From positions 28,693 to 92,692 of the forward strand of contig NZ_SPFY01000005.1 in NCBI RefSeq assembly GCF_005844325.1: a stretch of 64,000 bases of DNA, read 5' to 3'. A model generated the notes under the pieces. It saw only the letters and a list, made by a program, of their open reading frames with translations. It made no database searches and was not told where the DNA came from. Position numbers and translations under genes: made by a program. This stretch comes from Collinsella aerofaciens. Its GTDB lineage: Bacteria > Actinomycetota > Coriobacteriia > Coriobacteriales > Coriobacteriaceae. Numbering within the stretch: the first letter of the stretch is position 1; the number at the start of each line of letters is the position of its first letter. This document shows, piece after piece, positions 15,123-23,681 of this stretch.

Positions 15123-18023
15123 TCACTGCAGCTTGACGATTGGCGCAAAACCTTTCATCAGCTTTTTGGTCTGGCCGGTCTTTTCGAATTGAACCTCGAT
15201 CATGTCTCCGGCGACCGAGATCACGGTACCCGTACCAAAGGTCTTGTGGCTCACGGTATCGCCCGCGGCAAAGTCCTGCGATGCGCTGGCGCGATCGACC
15301 TTGCGCTCCACCGTCGGCGACACCTTGGACGACGGCTTTTTGGCTCGCGGCGCGCCCGAACCAAAGGTCGAGGCAACACGGCCGGCATCGGGCGAGACCC
15401 CACGATGGCGTTCGGCCCCGTAGCTGCTGCCGCCAAAGAAATCGTCAAAGCTCGATCCGCCGCGCGAACCGGAACCGCCGGTCGAGCGCGTATGCGAGCC
15501 GAACACCTTGCCGCCATACATATCCGAGCCCATGCCCGAGCCAAAGGTGCCGTGACGGTCGCCGCGCTTCTCCCAGCCCGTGCCTTCAAAGCCGGCAGAA
15601 CCGATACCGCTAAACTCGATATCCTCAAACGGAATCTCGTTGAGGAAGCGCGAACGCGGGTTGGCAGAGGTCGAGCCGTAGGTGCGACGCGTGGCCGCAT
15701 AGGTCAAGAACAGGCGCTTACGGGCGCGCGTGATGGCGACGTAGGCCAGGCGACGCTCCTCCTCGAGCTTACCCGGGTCATCGCTGCCGCCAAAGTCGTG
15801 CACGTGCGGGAAGATACCCTCCTCCATGCCGGCCACGAACACCGCCGGGAACTCCAGGCCCTTGGCGGAGTGGATGGTCATCATGGTAATGGCATGCGTC
15901 TCGCCGGCTAGGGAATCCAAGTCGGAGCGCAGGGCCAGCCACTCCATGAGCGCCGGCAGCGCCTTACAGGTGAGCGGACCGTAGGTGCGCTCGATCTCGT
16001 CGGCATGCACGGCACCCGCCGGCATCTCCGTCGACGCGGCATATGCGTTGCCCGCGATGGCGGCGGCCAGAGCATCCTGCGGCGAGAGCGCCGGGGCGGC
16101 TAGGCTATCGAGCGGATTGGAACCTGCGGCATCGCGCGCGCCGACCAGCGCCTCAAACGAGGACGCGGGCGCGGACGGTCCCGGCTCGGGCGCAGGCGCG
16201 CTCACCACAACGGGCTCGGGCTCAGCGTCGGCAGGCACATCGGCAACGCCAGCCGCGCGCAGCTCTTCCAAGCTCTCAAGCGTACCCTCGATATCCTCGT
16301 GTGTCTCTTCAAATTCGGCCGCAACGCCCAGGAATTCCTGGATGTTCTCGGCGCGGCTCTCGGACTCCATGGTGCCCTCGGCGCGGAATGCCTGCAGCAG
16401 GCCCGTCTTGTCGACAATCATCTCGACGACGTCCTTGAGCTCGCCATCCATGCGACGGCCCTCGCGCACCAGCGACACAAAGCTCGACAGGCCATTGCGC
16501 ACCTTGGCGCTAAACATGCCGGTTTCGGCGCACGCGATCTCACAAGCCTGGAAGAACGAGCAACGGTTGTCGCGCGCCAGCTGTTCGATCTTTTGGATCG
16601 AGGTGGAACCGATGCCGCGGCGCGGTGTGTTGATGACGCGCTTGACGCTCATCTCGTCGGCCGGGTTCACGATCATCTTGAGGTAAGCCATGACGTCGCG
16701 GATCTCGGCGCGGTCGAAGAATCGCGTGCCACCCACGATCTTGTAGGGCACGCCCGCACGCAGGAACATATCTTCGAGAATACGCGACTGGGCGTTGGTA
16801 CGATAGAACACGGCGATATCGTCGTAGCTCGTGCCCTTGGAGTGCAGCTTCTCGATCTCGCCGGCAATCCAGCGGCCCTCGTCGCGCTCGTCGCTCGCCT
16901 GGAAGGCCTGGATCTTCTCGCCATCGCCCTCGGCCGTAAACAGGCGCTTGTCCTTGCGCTGCGAGTTATGGCGCACCACGGCGTTGGCGGCACTCAGGAT
17001 ATGACCAGTAGAGCGGTAGTTCTGCTCCAGCTTAACGGTCTTGCAGTCTTTAAAGTCCTTCTCAAAGTCCAGGATATTGGTGATGTCGGCACCACGCCAG
17101 CTATAAATGGACTGGTCGTCGTCGCCCACGACCATGAGGTTTTGGTACTTGGCGGCCAGCAGGTTGGCGATCTCGTACTGGACGTGGTTGGTGTCCTGAT
17201 ACTCGTCGACGCTAATGTAGCGGAAGCGCTCTTGGTACTTATCGAGCACCTCGGGGCGGGTGCGCAGCAGCTCGAGCGTGCGCACGAGCAGGTCATCAAA
17301 GTCCATCGCATTGGCAGCGCGTAGGCGGCGCTCCAGCTCCAAGTAGACCTGCGCGGCCTTTTTGTCGTTGGGGCTATCGGCACTCTTGAGCATGTCCTCG
17401 GGGCCGATCATGGCGTTTTTGGCCGAGCTGATCTTGCTGCGGATCATGTTGATGGGGAACTGCTTTTGCTCAATGCCGAGCGCCTGCATAATGTCACGCA
17501 CCATGCGCTTTGAGTCATCGTCGTCGTAGATGGTGAACTGACCGGTGTAGCCCAGCAGGTCGGCGTCCTCGCGCAGCATGCGCACACACATGGCATGGAA
17601 GGTGCACACCCACATGCCGCGGGTACCGCTGGGAATGAGCGCCGCCAAACGCTCGCGCATCTCGGCCGCGGCCTTGTTGGTAAACGTAATGGCAAGAACC
17701 TGCCAAGGCTTAACGCCCAGGTCGCCGAGCATATGTGCGATGCGGAAGGTCAGGACGCGGGTCTTGCCCGAGCCGGCGCCGGCGAGCACCAGCAACGGGC
17801 CCTCGGTGGTCAGAACCGCCTCGCGCTGGGCGGGATTCAGGCTGTCGATGTCGACGAGCGGCTTGGCGGGTTTGGGTGCCAGCGCAGGAGCGTCGTAGAT
17901 GTCGAGCGGGACGAGCTCGGGCTCCGGCGCTGCAGGGGCGGTGTATGCATCGAGCGGCACGGGTTCCGGCGCGGGCGGCACGGATACCGTGGCGTTCTTT
18001 TCCCAGGGCAAGGGCTGGGTCAT
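15123..18023 (-). CDS. pcrA: ATP-dependent DNA helicase PcrA/UvrD
   Basis: 966-aa superfamily 1A helicase read from ATG 18023 (GAGGAG upstream). Walker A GAGSGKT at 82-88, VDEYQDTN (motif II), GDDDQSIYSWRGA (motif III) and VAITRARKRL (motif VI) are all present. It starts with a 60-residue Pro/Ala-rich extension and carries an Ala/Pro/Glu-rich insertion of roughly 100 residues in the 2B-side region. A C-terminal Tudor-like segment (AGDTVSHKTFGTGTVISVAG) is typical of PcrA. Functions in nucleotide excision repair, replication restart and removal of RNA polymerase. Confidence 0.95.
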   Translation of the reverse strand: MTQPLPWEKNATVSVPPAPEPVPLDAYTAPAAPEPELVPLDIYDAPALAPKPAKPLVDIDSLNPAQREAVLTTEGPLLVLAGAGSGKTRVLTFRIAHMLGDLGVKPWQVLAITFTNKAAAEMRERLAALIPSGTRGMWVCTFHAMCVRMLREDADLLGYTGQFTIYDDDDSKRMVRDIMQALGIEQKQFPINMIRSKISSAKNAMIGPEDMLKSADSPNDKKAAQVYLELERRLRAANAMDFDDLLVRTLELLRTRPEVLDKYQERFRYISVDEYQDTNHVQYEIANLLAAKYQNLMVVGDDDQSIYSWRGADITNILDFEKDFKDCKTVKLEQNYRSTGHILSAANAVVRHNSQRKDKRLFTAEGDGEKIQAFQASDERDEGRWIAGEIEKLHSKGTSYDDIAVFYRTNAQSRILEDMFLRAGVPYKIVGGTRFFDRAEIRDVMAYLKMIVNPADEMSVKRVINTPRRGIGSTSIQKIEQLARDNRCSFFQACEIACAETGMFSAKVRNGLSSFVSLVREGRRMDGELKDVVEMIVDKTGLLQAFRAEGTMESESRAENIQEFLGVAAEFEETHEDIEGTLESLEELRAAGVADVPADAEPEPVVVSAPAPEPGPSAPASSFEALVGARDAAGSNPLDSLAAPALSPQDALAAAIAGNAYAASTEMPAGAVHADEIERTYGPLTCKALPALMEWLALRSDLDSLAGETHAITMMTIHSAKGLEFPAVFVAGMEEGIFPHVHDFGGSDDPGKLEEERRLAYVAITRARKRLFLTYAATRRTYGSTSANPRSRFLNEIPFEDIEFSGIGSAGFEGTGWEKRGDRHGTFGSGMGSDMYGGKVFGSHTRSTGGSGSRGGSSFDDFFGGSSYGAERHRGVSPDAGRVASTFGSGAPRAKKPSSKVSPTVERKVDRASASQDFAAGDTVSHKTFGTGTVISVAGDMIEVQFEKTGQTKKLMKGFAPIVKLQ

Positions 18024-18164
18024 GGGCGACTCCTCATCTGACGGACGGCGCGCCTGCGGGCGGCGCCATAGTTTGAGCCGTACCAGTATACCGAGCCGCG
18101 CGGACACCGACGCAAATCACACCACGACTCCGTGCGCCACCGTCAGGCCCACCCCAGCGGATTA

Positions 18165-18227
18165 GGCGCAATGGGGTCAGATTTGTCTGCACCAAGCTGG
18201 TGCAAAGTAACCTGACCCCATTGCGCC
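18165..18227. repeat. REP-like nested inverted repeat with GGGGTCAG arms
   Basis: Perfect 16-bp arms GGCGCAATGGGGTCAG (18165-18180) and CTGACCCCATTGCGCC (18212-18227) enclose a TGCACCA/TGGTGCA hairpin. Its composition resembles REP elements mobilised by RAYT-type transposases in other bacteria. No transposase is nearby. Confidence 0.8.
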
Positions 18228-18264
18228 AATCACAGAGCCACCGATGTCACGGTAGCAGCAGCGA

Positions 18265-18364
18265 GCGGCGGCCAGAGCGAACAAATTGGCATGAAAAGAG
18301 GGCGGCATAGACCTTTTGGTCATGCCGCCCTCTTTGAATGACAAGTTGTCGCTCTGGCCGCCGC
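18265..18364. repeat. Nested palindrome NP2 at the uppP 3' end
   Basis: Outer perfect 16-bp arms GCGGCGGCCAGAGCGA (18265-18280) and TCGCTCTGGCCGCCGC (18349-18364) enclose the uppP terminator. The layout matches NP1: large outer stem, inner hairpin, beginning within 16 bp of a minus-strand stop codon. Confidence 0.85.
18295..18335 (-). terminator. Rho-independent terminator of uppP
   Basis: AAAGAGGGCGGCAT and ATGCCGCCCTCTTT arms with further GACC/GGTC pairing. TTTTC follows on the minus strand. It forms the core of NP2. Confidence 0.85.
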
Positions 18365-18379
18365 GCAGCGTCAACCAAG

Positions 18380-19360
18380 TTACAGGCCGAGCATAGGCTC
18401 CAGAACGAAGAAGTATGCGAGCACTACGACGCCCAGGATGATGCGGTAAACACCGAAGCACTTGAAGTCGTGACGGCGGACGAAGCCCATGAGCCACTTG
18501 ATGGCGATGAGCGAAACCACAAAGGCCACAACGCAGCCCACGCCCAAGATAGCGACCTCGTTGGCGCCGAACGTGCCGCCCTTGATGAAGTATTTGACCA
18601 GCTTGAGTGCACTCGCGCCAAACATGACAGGGATGGCCAGGAAGAACGTAAACTTGGACGCCACCGAACGCGTACAGCCCAAAAGCAGGCCGCCGATGAT
18701 GGTAGAACCGGAGCGAGACGTACCAGGCACCAGCGAAAGCACCTGGAAGCAGCCGATACCCAGCGCAGTCTTCCAGCTCAGGTCCTCGAGCGTGGCGATG
18801 GAGCCAAAGTCCAGATTCTCGTCATCGTCCTCATCCTCAGCGGTAGCCGCGGCGGGCGCCGCAAAGTGCGCACCGGCGGGACGTCCACCCGACACCACAG
18901 CACGCGAGCCAAACGAACCGGCAACGGCCATTTCCTCGCGCTTGCTCGCGCGCCAGTTCTCGATCACGATAAACAGCACGCCGTACACAATGAGCGCCAG
19001 CGCCACGACGGGAGCATTGTAGAAATGCTCCTCCATCCAGTCGTTAAGCGGCAGACCGATCGCCGCGGCGGGAATGCAGCCGAGCACAATCTTGCCCCAC
19101 AGCACCCAGGTGTCGCGACGGCCCTCCTTGCCCTTGCTGGGCGAGAACGGATTGAGCTCATGGAAGAACAGCACACAGACGGCCAGAATGGCGCCGAGCT
19201 GAATCACGACCAGGAACATATTCCAGAACGTCTCGCTCACGTTCATCTTGACGAACTCGTCCACCAAGATCATGTGACCGGTCGACGAAACAGGCAGCCA
19301 TTCGGTGATGCCCTCGACCAGGCCCATGAAGGCAGATTTTAGAAGCTCGATAATATCCAA
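18380..19360 (-). CDS. uppP: Undecaprenyl-diphosphatase UppP (BacA)
   Basis: 326 aa read from TTG at 19360 with GAGGGGG upstream; a GTG seven codons earlier has no clear ribosome site. Signature motifs are GLVEGITEWLPVSSTGHMILV and VPGTSRSGSTI, which form the catalytic site. It dephosphorylates undecaprenyl diphosphate at the membrane to recycle the lipid carrier of cell-wall synthesis, and confers basal bacitracin tolerance. Between mid-protein helices is an unusual soluble insertion ending in an acidic EDEDDDENLDF run, making it longer than E. coli BacA (273 aa). Confidence 0.94.
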   Translation of the reverse strand: MDIIELLKSAFMGLVEGITEWLPVSSTGHMILVDEFVKMNVSETFWNMFLVVIQLGAILAVCVLFFHELNPFSPSKGKEGRRDTWVLWGKIVLGCIPAAAIGLPLNDWMEEHFYNAPVVALALIVYGVLFIVIENWRASKREEMAVAGSFGSRAVVSGGRPAGAHFAAPAAATAEDEDDDENLDFGSIATLEDLSWKTALGIGCFQVLSLVPGTSRSGSTIIGGLLLGCTRSVASKFTFFLAIPVMFGASALKLVKYFIKGGTFGANEVAILGVGCVVAFVVSLIAIKWLMGFVRRHDFKCFGVYRIILGVVVLAYFFVLEPMLGL

Positions 19361-19607
19361 AGGGACCCCCTCGTTAGACACCCGCCGATATTGTTCTGCG
19401 GACGGTGCGGGCGATGTCCCATTATCAACCGTTCGGGCGCGTCTACGCCTACCCTTACCAAAAAACTCGCCCGTTCACAGAATTGCGAGCGGTCAAACCC
19501 AAATCCTTGGGTATAACTGCAACAAGATAAAGTGTCCGGCGGCCAACGCGCCCGCGCCCGCCCGATGCACGAGCCCCGCGCCCGTGCGATAGACCAAGGA
19601 GGAAACC

Positions 19608-20045
19608 ATGAACGAGGGCTACACCAAGGTATTTGTTTCACTCGACGGTACTGAGCAGCAGGATTTTGTGCTCGCACGCGCCATCAAGGTCGCCGCGAAC
19701 AACGGCGCCAAGCTAATCATCGGCCACGTTATCGATTCCACGGCGCTCGAGAGCGCCGGTTCCTATCCGGTCGATCTGGTCAACGGCCTAGAGGAGGCAT
19801 TTAAGAACTCCATCGCCAAGCAGCTCGAAGAGGCCAAGGCCAATCCCGATATTCCCGAGGTCGAGGTCATGATTCGCGCCGGCCGTATTCGCGAGACGCT
19901 CAAGGACGAGATGCTCGACGTGGTTAAGCCCGACCTGGTGCTCTGCGGCGCCCGCGGCCTGTCCTCGATCAAGTATGCGCTGCTGGGTTCGATTTCGACG
20001 TTCCTGCTGCGCAATACGGACTGCGACATCTTGGTCGTGAAGTAG
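19608..20045 (+). CDS. Universal stress protein, UspA family
   Basis: 145-aa single Usp domain. The C-terminal nucleotide-binding pattern GARGLSSIKYALLGSIS with closing DILVVK matches the ATP-binding subgroup. AAGGAGG lies before the ATG. Transcribed alone with a terminator at 20102. The 247-bp upstream region to uppP holds no other gene. Stress-related role is from the family; the trigger is unknown. Confidence 0.93.
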   Translation: MNEGYTKVFVSLDGTEQQDFVLARAIKVAANNGAKLIIGHVIDSTALESAGSYPVDLVNGLEEAFKNSIAKQLEEAKANPDIPEVEVMIRAGRIRETLKDEMLDVVKPDLVLCGARGLSSIKYALLGSISTFLLRNTDCDILVVK

Positions 20046-20101
20046 CAAACGTACGCCTAACGCATCGCGGAGCGCAAGCCCACGTGCCCAAGTCTTCCAA
20101 G

Positions 20102-20130
20102 AGCGGGACCACCATTACGGTGGCCCCGCT
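20102..20130. terminator. Terminator of the universal stress protein gene
   Basis: AGCGGG-A-CCACC / GGTGG-C-CCCGCT stem with ATTAC loop, followed on the plus strand by TTGCTTT. It lies within 6 bp of the convergent hipA stop and may act both ways. Confidence 0.8.
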
Positions 20131-20135
20131 TTGCT

Positions 20136-21425
20136 TTAGGCTGAGAATTGCTCCAGAACCCTCATTCTCTCAACGGAATCCGTCTGAATTTTCAGAGCGA
20201 CCCGACCCAAATCTCCGGTTGCAGAGGCAAGTTCTGCAAGCTGGGCAGACACCTCTTCAGCCACTTCCGCCGCGATGTTCTTGATCATCTTGAGTGGCAG
20301 ATGCAAATCTTGAGACATGAATTCGAAATCTTCAGGAGTCACCCCATCGATCACCCGGTGATCCCCAATATCAATCCCAAGATTATGGTCGTATCCCATT
20401 ATCGTCGTGCAAACAATATCGTATGCAGGGGCCAACCTCTTTTCCCGCCAACTCGGACTATAAAGAAACGAATGGTTCTTGAGATGCGAGTCGCAATTCC
20501 CCAACGCATAATCGACCATTACCTGACGAGCGAACATTTGAGTATCAGCAATTACGTTAGACGATTGCTCTCTTATCAATCGGCCGCAAAGAGCCATATA
20601 GCAGCTATCGGGACGTGTCTCGTATTTCATATACGAAGGCCAGCCAACCGCTTGGCAAAAATCCTCCTGATGCAGCCTCAGAGGCACATCGAATCCGCTC
20701 ATCGACGGCGGCTCATTGCTCCAGATTCTGTCATAACGCTCGGAAAAGAACGCACCAGGAATCGTATCCGAAGCTTCTGAACGGGCAATTTCAAGCCCAG
20801 CAGCAGACGCTGCCGTCATGCAAATTAATTCGTTGAACGGCAAATCCGGATGTTTAGTTGAAGCAATCTTGACTATGTGAGTCGAGGGGGCAGAGCCGAG
20901 CGGCAGCATCCAATCCCCCGACCCGGCCTTTTTTGCATCTTTACCGCGCGGTAAAAACCAACCGGTTTTAGACTGAGCGCCCGCCAACGACAGCCTCGAA
21001 TCCTGCATATCATTTGCAATCTCAAACACTTCCGCCTTAGAAAGTGCCTCAAAATCCTCGTCTTGCAGAGGACGATAGCCCGGATCGTAGCTCGATTTCT
21101 CATCGCCGAGAAACCTCAAGGCACCAACGCACTCATCGCCCAAACGCTCGAGCATCGATAAATAGTCTGACTGGGGGATTTGAAAACGCATCGACAGCTC
21201 ATGCCGAACCGGGCCCTCGGGAAGCATGCCCGAAAAAAAGGCCGAAAACTCATTGCTGGCATATGGCTCATGTCGCAAGGGAAGAGAAGCTGAGAGTGCG
21301 GCAGCATCGTCGCGTTCAAGATATCCCTCATCATATGCAAACGTCTCGTTTACGGGGTCGGCCCTCTCAAATTCTCCGACCAGCTCAAACGTTCCCCGAT
21401 ACTCACGATAAACCTTTAATGCCAT
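20136..21425 (-). CDS. hipA: HipA-family serine/threonine kinase toxin
   Basis: 429 aa. HipA features in order: N-terminal HipA_N region, the SLAGAQSKTGW loop, HIVKIASTKHPDLPFNELICM nucleotide-binding part, catalytic loop ALGNCDSHLKNHSFL with the base Asp, and metal-binding APAYDIV. E. coli HipA phosphorylates glutamyl-tRNA synthetase and causes persistence; this one's target is unknown, though gluQ, a GltX paralogue, is in the window. It overlaps hipB by 10 bp. Lower GC and less biased codons than its neighbours suggest horizontal origin. Confidence 0.9.
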   Translation of the reverse strand: MALKVYREYRGTFELVGEFERADPVNETFAYDEGYLERDDAAALSASLPLRHEPYASNEFSAFFSGMLPEGPVRHELSMRFQIPQSDYLSMLERLGDECVGALRFLGDEKSSYDPGYRPLQDEDFEALSKAEVFEIANDMQDSRLSLAGAQSKTGWFLPRGKDAKKAGSGDWMLPLGSAPSTHIVKIASTKHPDLPFNELICMTAASAAGLEIARSEASDTIPGAFFSERYDRIWSNEPPSMSGFDVPLRLHQEDFCQAVGWPSYMKYETRPDSCYMALCGRLIREQSSNVIADTQMFARQVMVDYALGNCDSHLKNHSFLYSPSWREKRLAPAYDIVCTTIMGYDHNLGIDIGDHRVIDGVTPEDFEFMSQDLHLPLKMIKNIAAEVAEEVSAQLAELASATGDLGRVALKIQTDSVERMRVLEQFSA

Positions 21426-21661
21426 GAGCCGTCGCCCCTCTCCCTCAGGATCAAATCGACCCCCAAGCTGTTAGCGATTTGAAGGGTTTGGCGAAGATTG
21501 GCACCCGCCTTTCCACGCTCAAGCTCGCTCACAAAGCGCAAACTGCACTGGTTGAAATCAGCCACATCGCGTTGGGTATAACCGAGCTTCTTCCGGCGCT
21601 CACGCAAATATGCACCGAGTTCAGCTGGGTCAAAAATCGTTCGCTCATTCCAGTCTTGCAT
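21416..21661 (-). CDS. hipB: HipB-family antitoxin, Xre-type HTH repressor
   Basis: 81 aa with a helix-turn-helix (LGAYLRERRKKLGYTQRDVADFNQCSLRFVSELERG) and a short tail. As in E. coli hipBA, the antitoxin is upstream of and overlaps the toxin. Two TATCC-type palindromes (21673 and 21714) lie directly upstream, so autorepression is very likely. Neutralises HipA by binding. Confidence 0.9.
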   Translation of the reverse strand: MQDWNERTIFDPAELGAYLRERRKKLGYTQRDVADFNQCSLRFVSELERGKAGANLRQTLQIANSLGVDLILRERGDGSWH

Positions 21662-21672
21662 GCTAATCCCCT

Positions 21673-21698
21673 ATGATTATCCCAAACGGGATAATCAT
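21673..21698. promoter_or_regulatory. hip operator O1
   Basis: ATGATTATCCC-AAAC-GGGATAATCAT, a perfect palindrome with 11-bp arms, 12 bp upstream of the hipB start. It contains TATCC(N6)GGATA, close to the E. coli HipB operator TATCC(N8)GGATA. A TATGAT -10-like box overlaps it on the minus strand. Confidence 0.85.
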
Positions 21699-21713
21699 AG
21701 CACATCATGATGG

Positions 21714-21735
21714 AATTATCCCGTTTGGGATAATT
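21714..21735. promoter_or_regulatory. hip operator O2
   Basis: AATTATCCC-GTTT-GGGATAATT, perfect 9-bp arms. Its centre is about 39 bp from the centre of O1, close to four helical turns, suiting cooperative HipB binding. Confidence 0.85.
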
Positions 21736-21777
21736 GTCTTAACGTGAATGACGCTCCGGGACGTTACACCGCGACGA

Positions 21778-22821
21778 CTACTCAAAGTATTGGAATTTGT
21801 TGGTCGAGAAGGCAAACGTGACGACGAAGCCTTCGCCGGGCTCGGATGCCGCGGTGACATCGATACCCATCTTGGAGCACAGACGCGCCACCAGGTAGAG
21901 GCCAATGCCCGTTGCGCGCTTGGTGGTGCGGCCGTTATCGCCGGTAAAGCCCTTCTCGAACACGCGCGGCAGGTCGGCCGCGCTCACGCCGCAGCCGTTG
22001 TCCGCGACGGTGAGCTCGATGCGTTCGCTCGCCAGGCCCTCGTCCAGCAACGCGCCCGAAAACACGATCTTTGCGCCGTCCTCGCGCGCATATTTAATGC
22101 TGTTCTGAATGAGCTGGCCCAGAATAAACTCGAGCCACTTCTCGTCGGTAAAGACCTCAAAGTCGAGGTTCTCGCACACCGGGGCCACGTGCGCCGCGAT
22201 GAGCTCGCGCGCGTTGGCCTTAATCGCGCCCGTCACCAAGGTCTTGAGATCCCAGCGGCGAATCAGGTAGTCGCGCTCCACGACTTCCGAACGCGCGTAG
22301 TACAGCGCCTGGTCGATATAGCGCTCCACGCGAGCCAACTCACGGCCCAGGTCATCCACACGAGACAGGTCGTCTTCGCTGCCATCCAGGTTTTCCAAAA
22401 TTAGATGAGCCGCCGCCAGGGGCAGTTTGGCCTCGTGGACCCAGCTCTCGATATAGTCGCGATAGTCATCGGTCTGACGCCGGCCTTCGGCAACCTCGTC
22501 GCAAGCGGCTTTGCCCACCCGGCGCAAGACCTCGTACTCGAGCTCGCCCTCGGCATAGGTCGGGCATTGCACCATCTCCTGCACCCATGCGGGGCTCTCG
22601 AGCTCCTCGGCCGCGCGCTCCAGCTGACGCAGAAAACGGCGGCGACGCGCGTACTCGACCACGATGCCGAGCATACCAAAGATAAAGGACACGCCGACCG
22701 CCACGACCACGATAGAGACGGGTGCACCGGCAACCGTCAGCACAAAGCAGCTCAGCAGCACACCGCACGTCCACACGGCGACGGGAAGCAGCGCATCTTT
22801 AAAGAACTTGCCAAACGACAT
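21778..22821 (-). CDS. Sensor histidine kinase, BceS-like
   Basis: 347 aa with two closely spaced N-terminal transmembrane helices and almost no extracellular loop, the intramembrane-sensing layout. The H-box is SWVHEAKLPLAAAHL. ATPase motifs NSIKYA, DNGCGV and ATGIGLYLVARLC are intact. Partner of the response regulator just upstream. BceS-type kinases usually sit with a BceAB-type ABC transporter for peptide antibiotics; none is here, and hipBA lies immediately downstream. Confidence 0.9.
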   Translation of the reverse strand: MSFGKFFKDALLPVAVWTCGVLLSCFVLTVAGAPVSIVVVAVGVSFIFGMLGIVVEYARRRRFLRQLERAAEELESPAWVQEMVQCPTYAEGELEYEVLRRVGKAACDEVAEGRRQTDDYRDYIESWVHEAKLPLAAAHLILENLDGSEDDLSRVDDLGRELARVERYIDQALYYARSEVVERDYLIRRWDLKTLVTGAIKANARELIAAHVAPVCENLDFEVFTDEKWLEFILGQLIQNSIKYAREDGAKIVFSGALLDEGLASERIELTVADNGCGVSAADLPRVFEKGFTGDNGRTTKRATGIGLYLVARLCSKMGIDVTAASEPGEGFVVTFAFSTNKFQYFE

Positions 22822-22830
22822 AGCCGGCCC

Positions 22831-23502
22831 CTAGACCGAATAGCCTTGGCCGCGATGCGTGGTCAAATACCCCTTGATGCCGATTTTTTCGAGCGTGGTG
22901 CGCAGGCGGTTGATGTTGACGGTGAGCGTATTGTCGTCCACGAAGGCGTCGGAGTCCCACAGGTCCTGCATGATGGCCGAGCGCGAAACGATCTTGCCCG
23001 CGCGGCTCAGAAGCAGCGAGAGGATACGCAGCTCGTTTTTGGTGAGCTCGGTGCTGGTGCCCGTTTGCGTGTTGGTGACCATTGAGCGGGCGAGGTCGAG
23101 CTCCAGCCCCTTGTGGACAAGTGTGCTGCGCTCGCCTGACGCCGCGGTGCGACGCAGCAGTGCGTTGATGCGCGCCACAAGCACACGGGCGCTGTAAGGC
23201 TTGGGAACAAAGTCGTCCGCGCCGAGCGTCATGGCCATAACCTCGTCGATCTCGGTCGTGCGCGACGTGAGAACGATGATGGGAACCTCGGATTCGCGGC
23301 GAACCTCGTGGCAGATATGCTGGCCGTCCTTGACGGGAAGCGTGAGGTCGAGCAGCACCAGGTCGGGCACGGCGGCGAGAATATCGCGCGAGACATGCTC
23401 AAACGATTCGCAGGCCTCGACTTCAAACCCGGCGCGGGCAAGGATGTCGACAAGCTCACGACGAATGGGCTCGTCGTCCTCAACGATATAGATCAGCGCC
23501 AT
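22831..23502 (-). CDS. OmpR-family response regulator
   Basis: 223 aa. Receiver domain 1-~120 with IVEDDEPI acidic pocket, phospho-acceptor Asp in LVLLDLTLP, and K in PKPYSARVL. The C-terminal winged helix ends in TLTVNINRLRTTLEKIG and GQGYSV. It is 9 bp upstream of the kinase gene. Targets unknown; BceR/RstA-like by architecture. Confidence 0.93.
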   Translation of the reverse strand: MALIYIVEDDEPIRRELVDILARAGFEVEACESFEHVSRDILAAVPDLVLLDLTLPVKDGQHICHEVRRESEVPIIVLTSRTTEIDEVMAMTLGADDFVPKPYSARVLVARINALLRRTAASGERSTLVHKGLELDLARSMVTNTQTGTSTELTKNELRILSLLLSRAGKIVSRSAIMQDLWDSDAFVDDNTLTVNINRLRTTLEKIGIKGYLTTHRGQGYSV

Positions 23503-23634
23503 TGATTCCGCTCCCCTCTTGGTTGTCTTGTCCCATTATGACCGCAAAGCTGCAGGTACACGCCTCGCGCGGTGCCAGGTGACAGAACTGTTCGCGAGCG
23601 GGGGCGTTTTGTCCGCCTCGCACTCGCAGCGGTG

Positions 23635-23681
23635 GCGGGGACCAAAATGATTCTTTAATCCCCGTCCCAGAAAAATCATTT
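23635..23681. repeat. REP-like repeat with two GGGGAC/GTCCC and AATCATTT words
   Basis: GCGGGGACCAAAATGATT followed by AATCCCCGTCCC and AAAAATCATTT, so two pairs of complementary words are interleaved. It overlaps the stop codon of the following hypothetical gene. A GGTGCCAGGTGACAG word of the same style lies just upstream near 23570. Confidence 0.6.
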
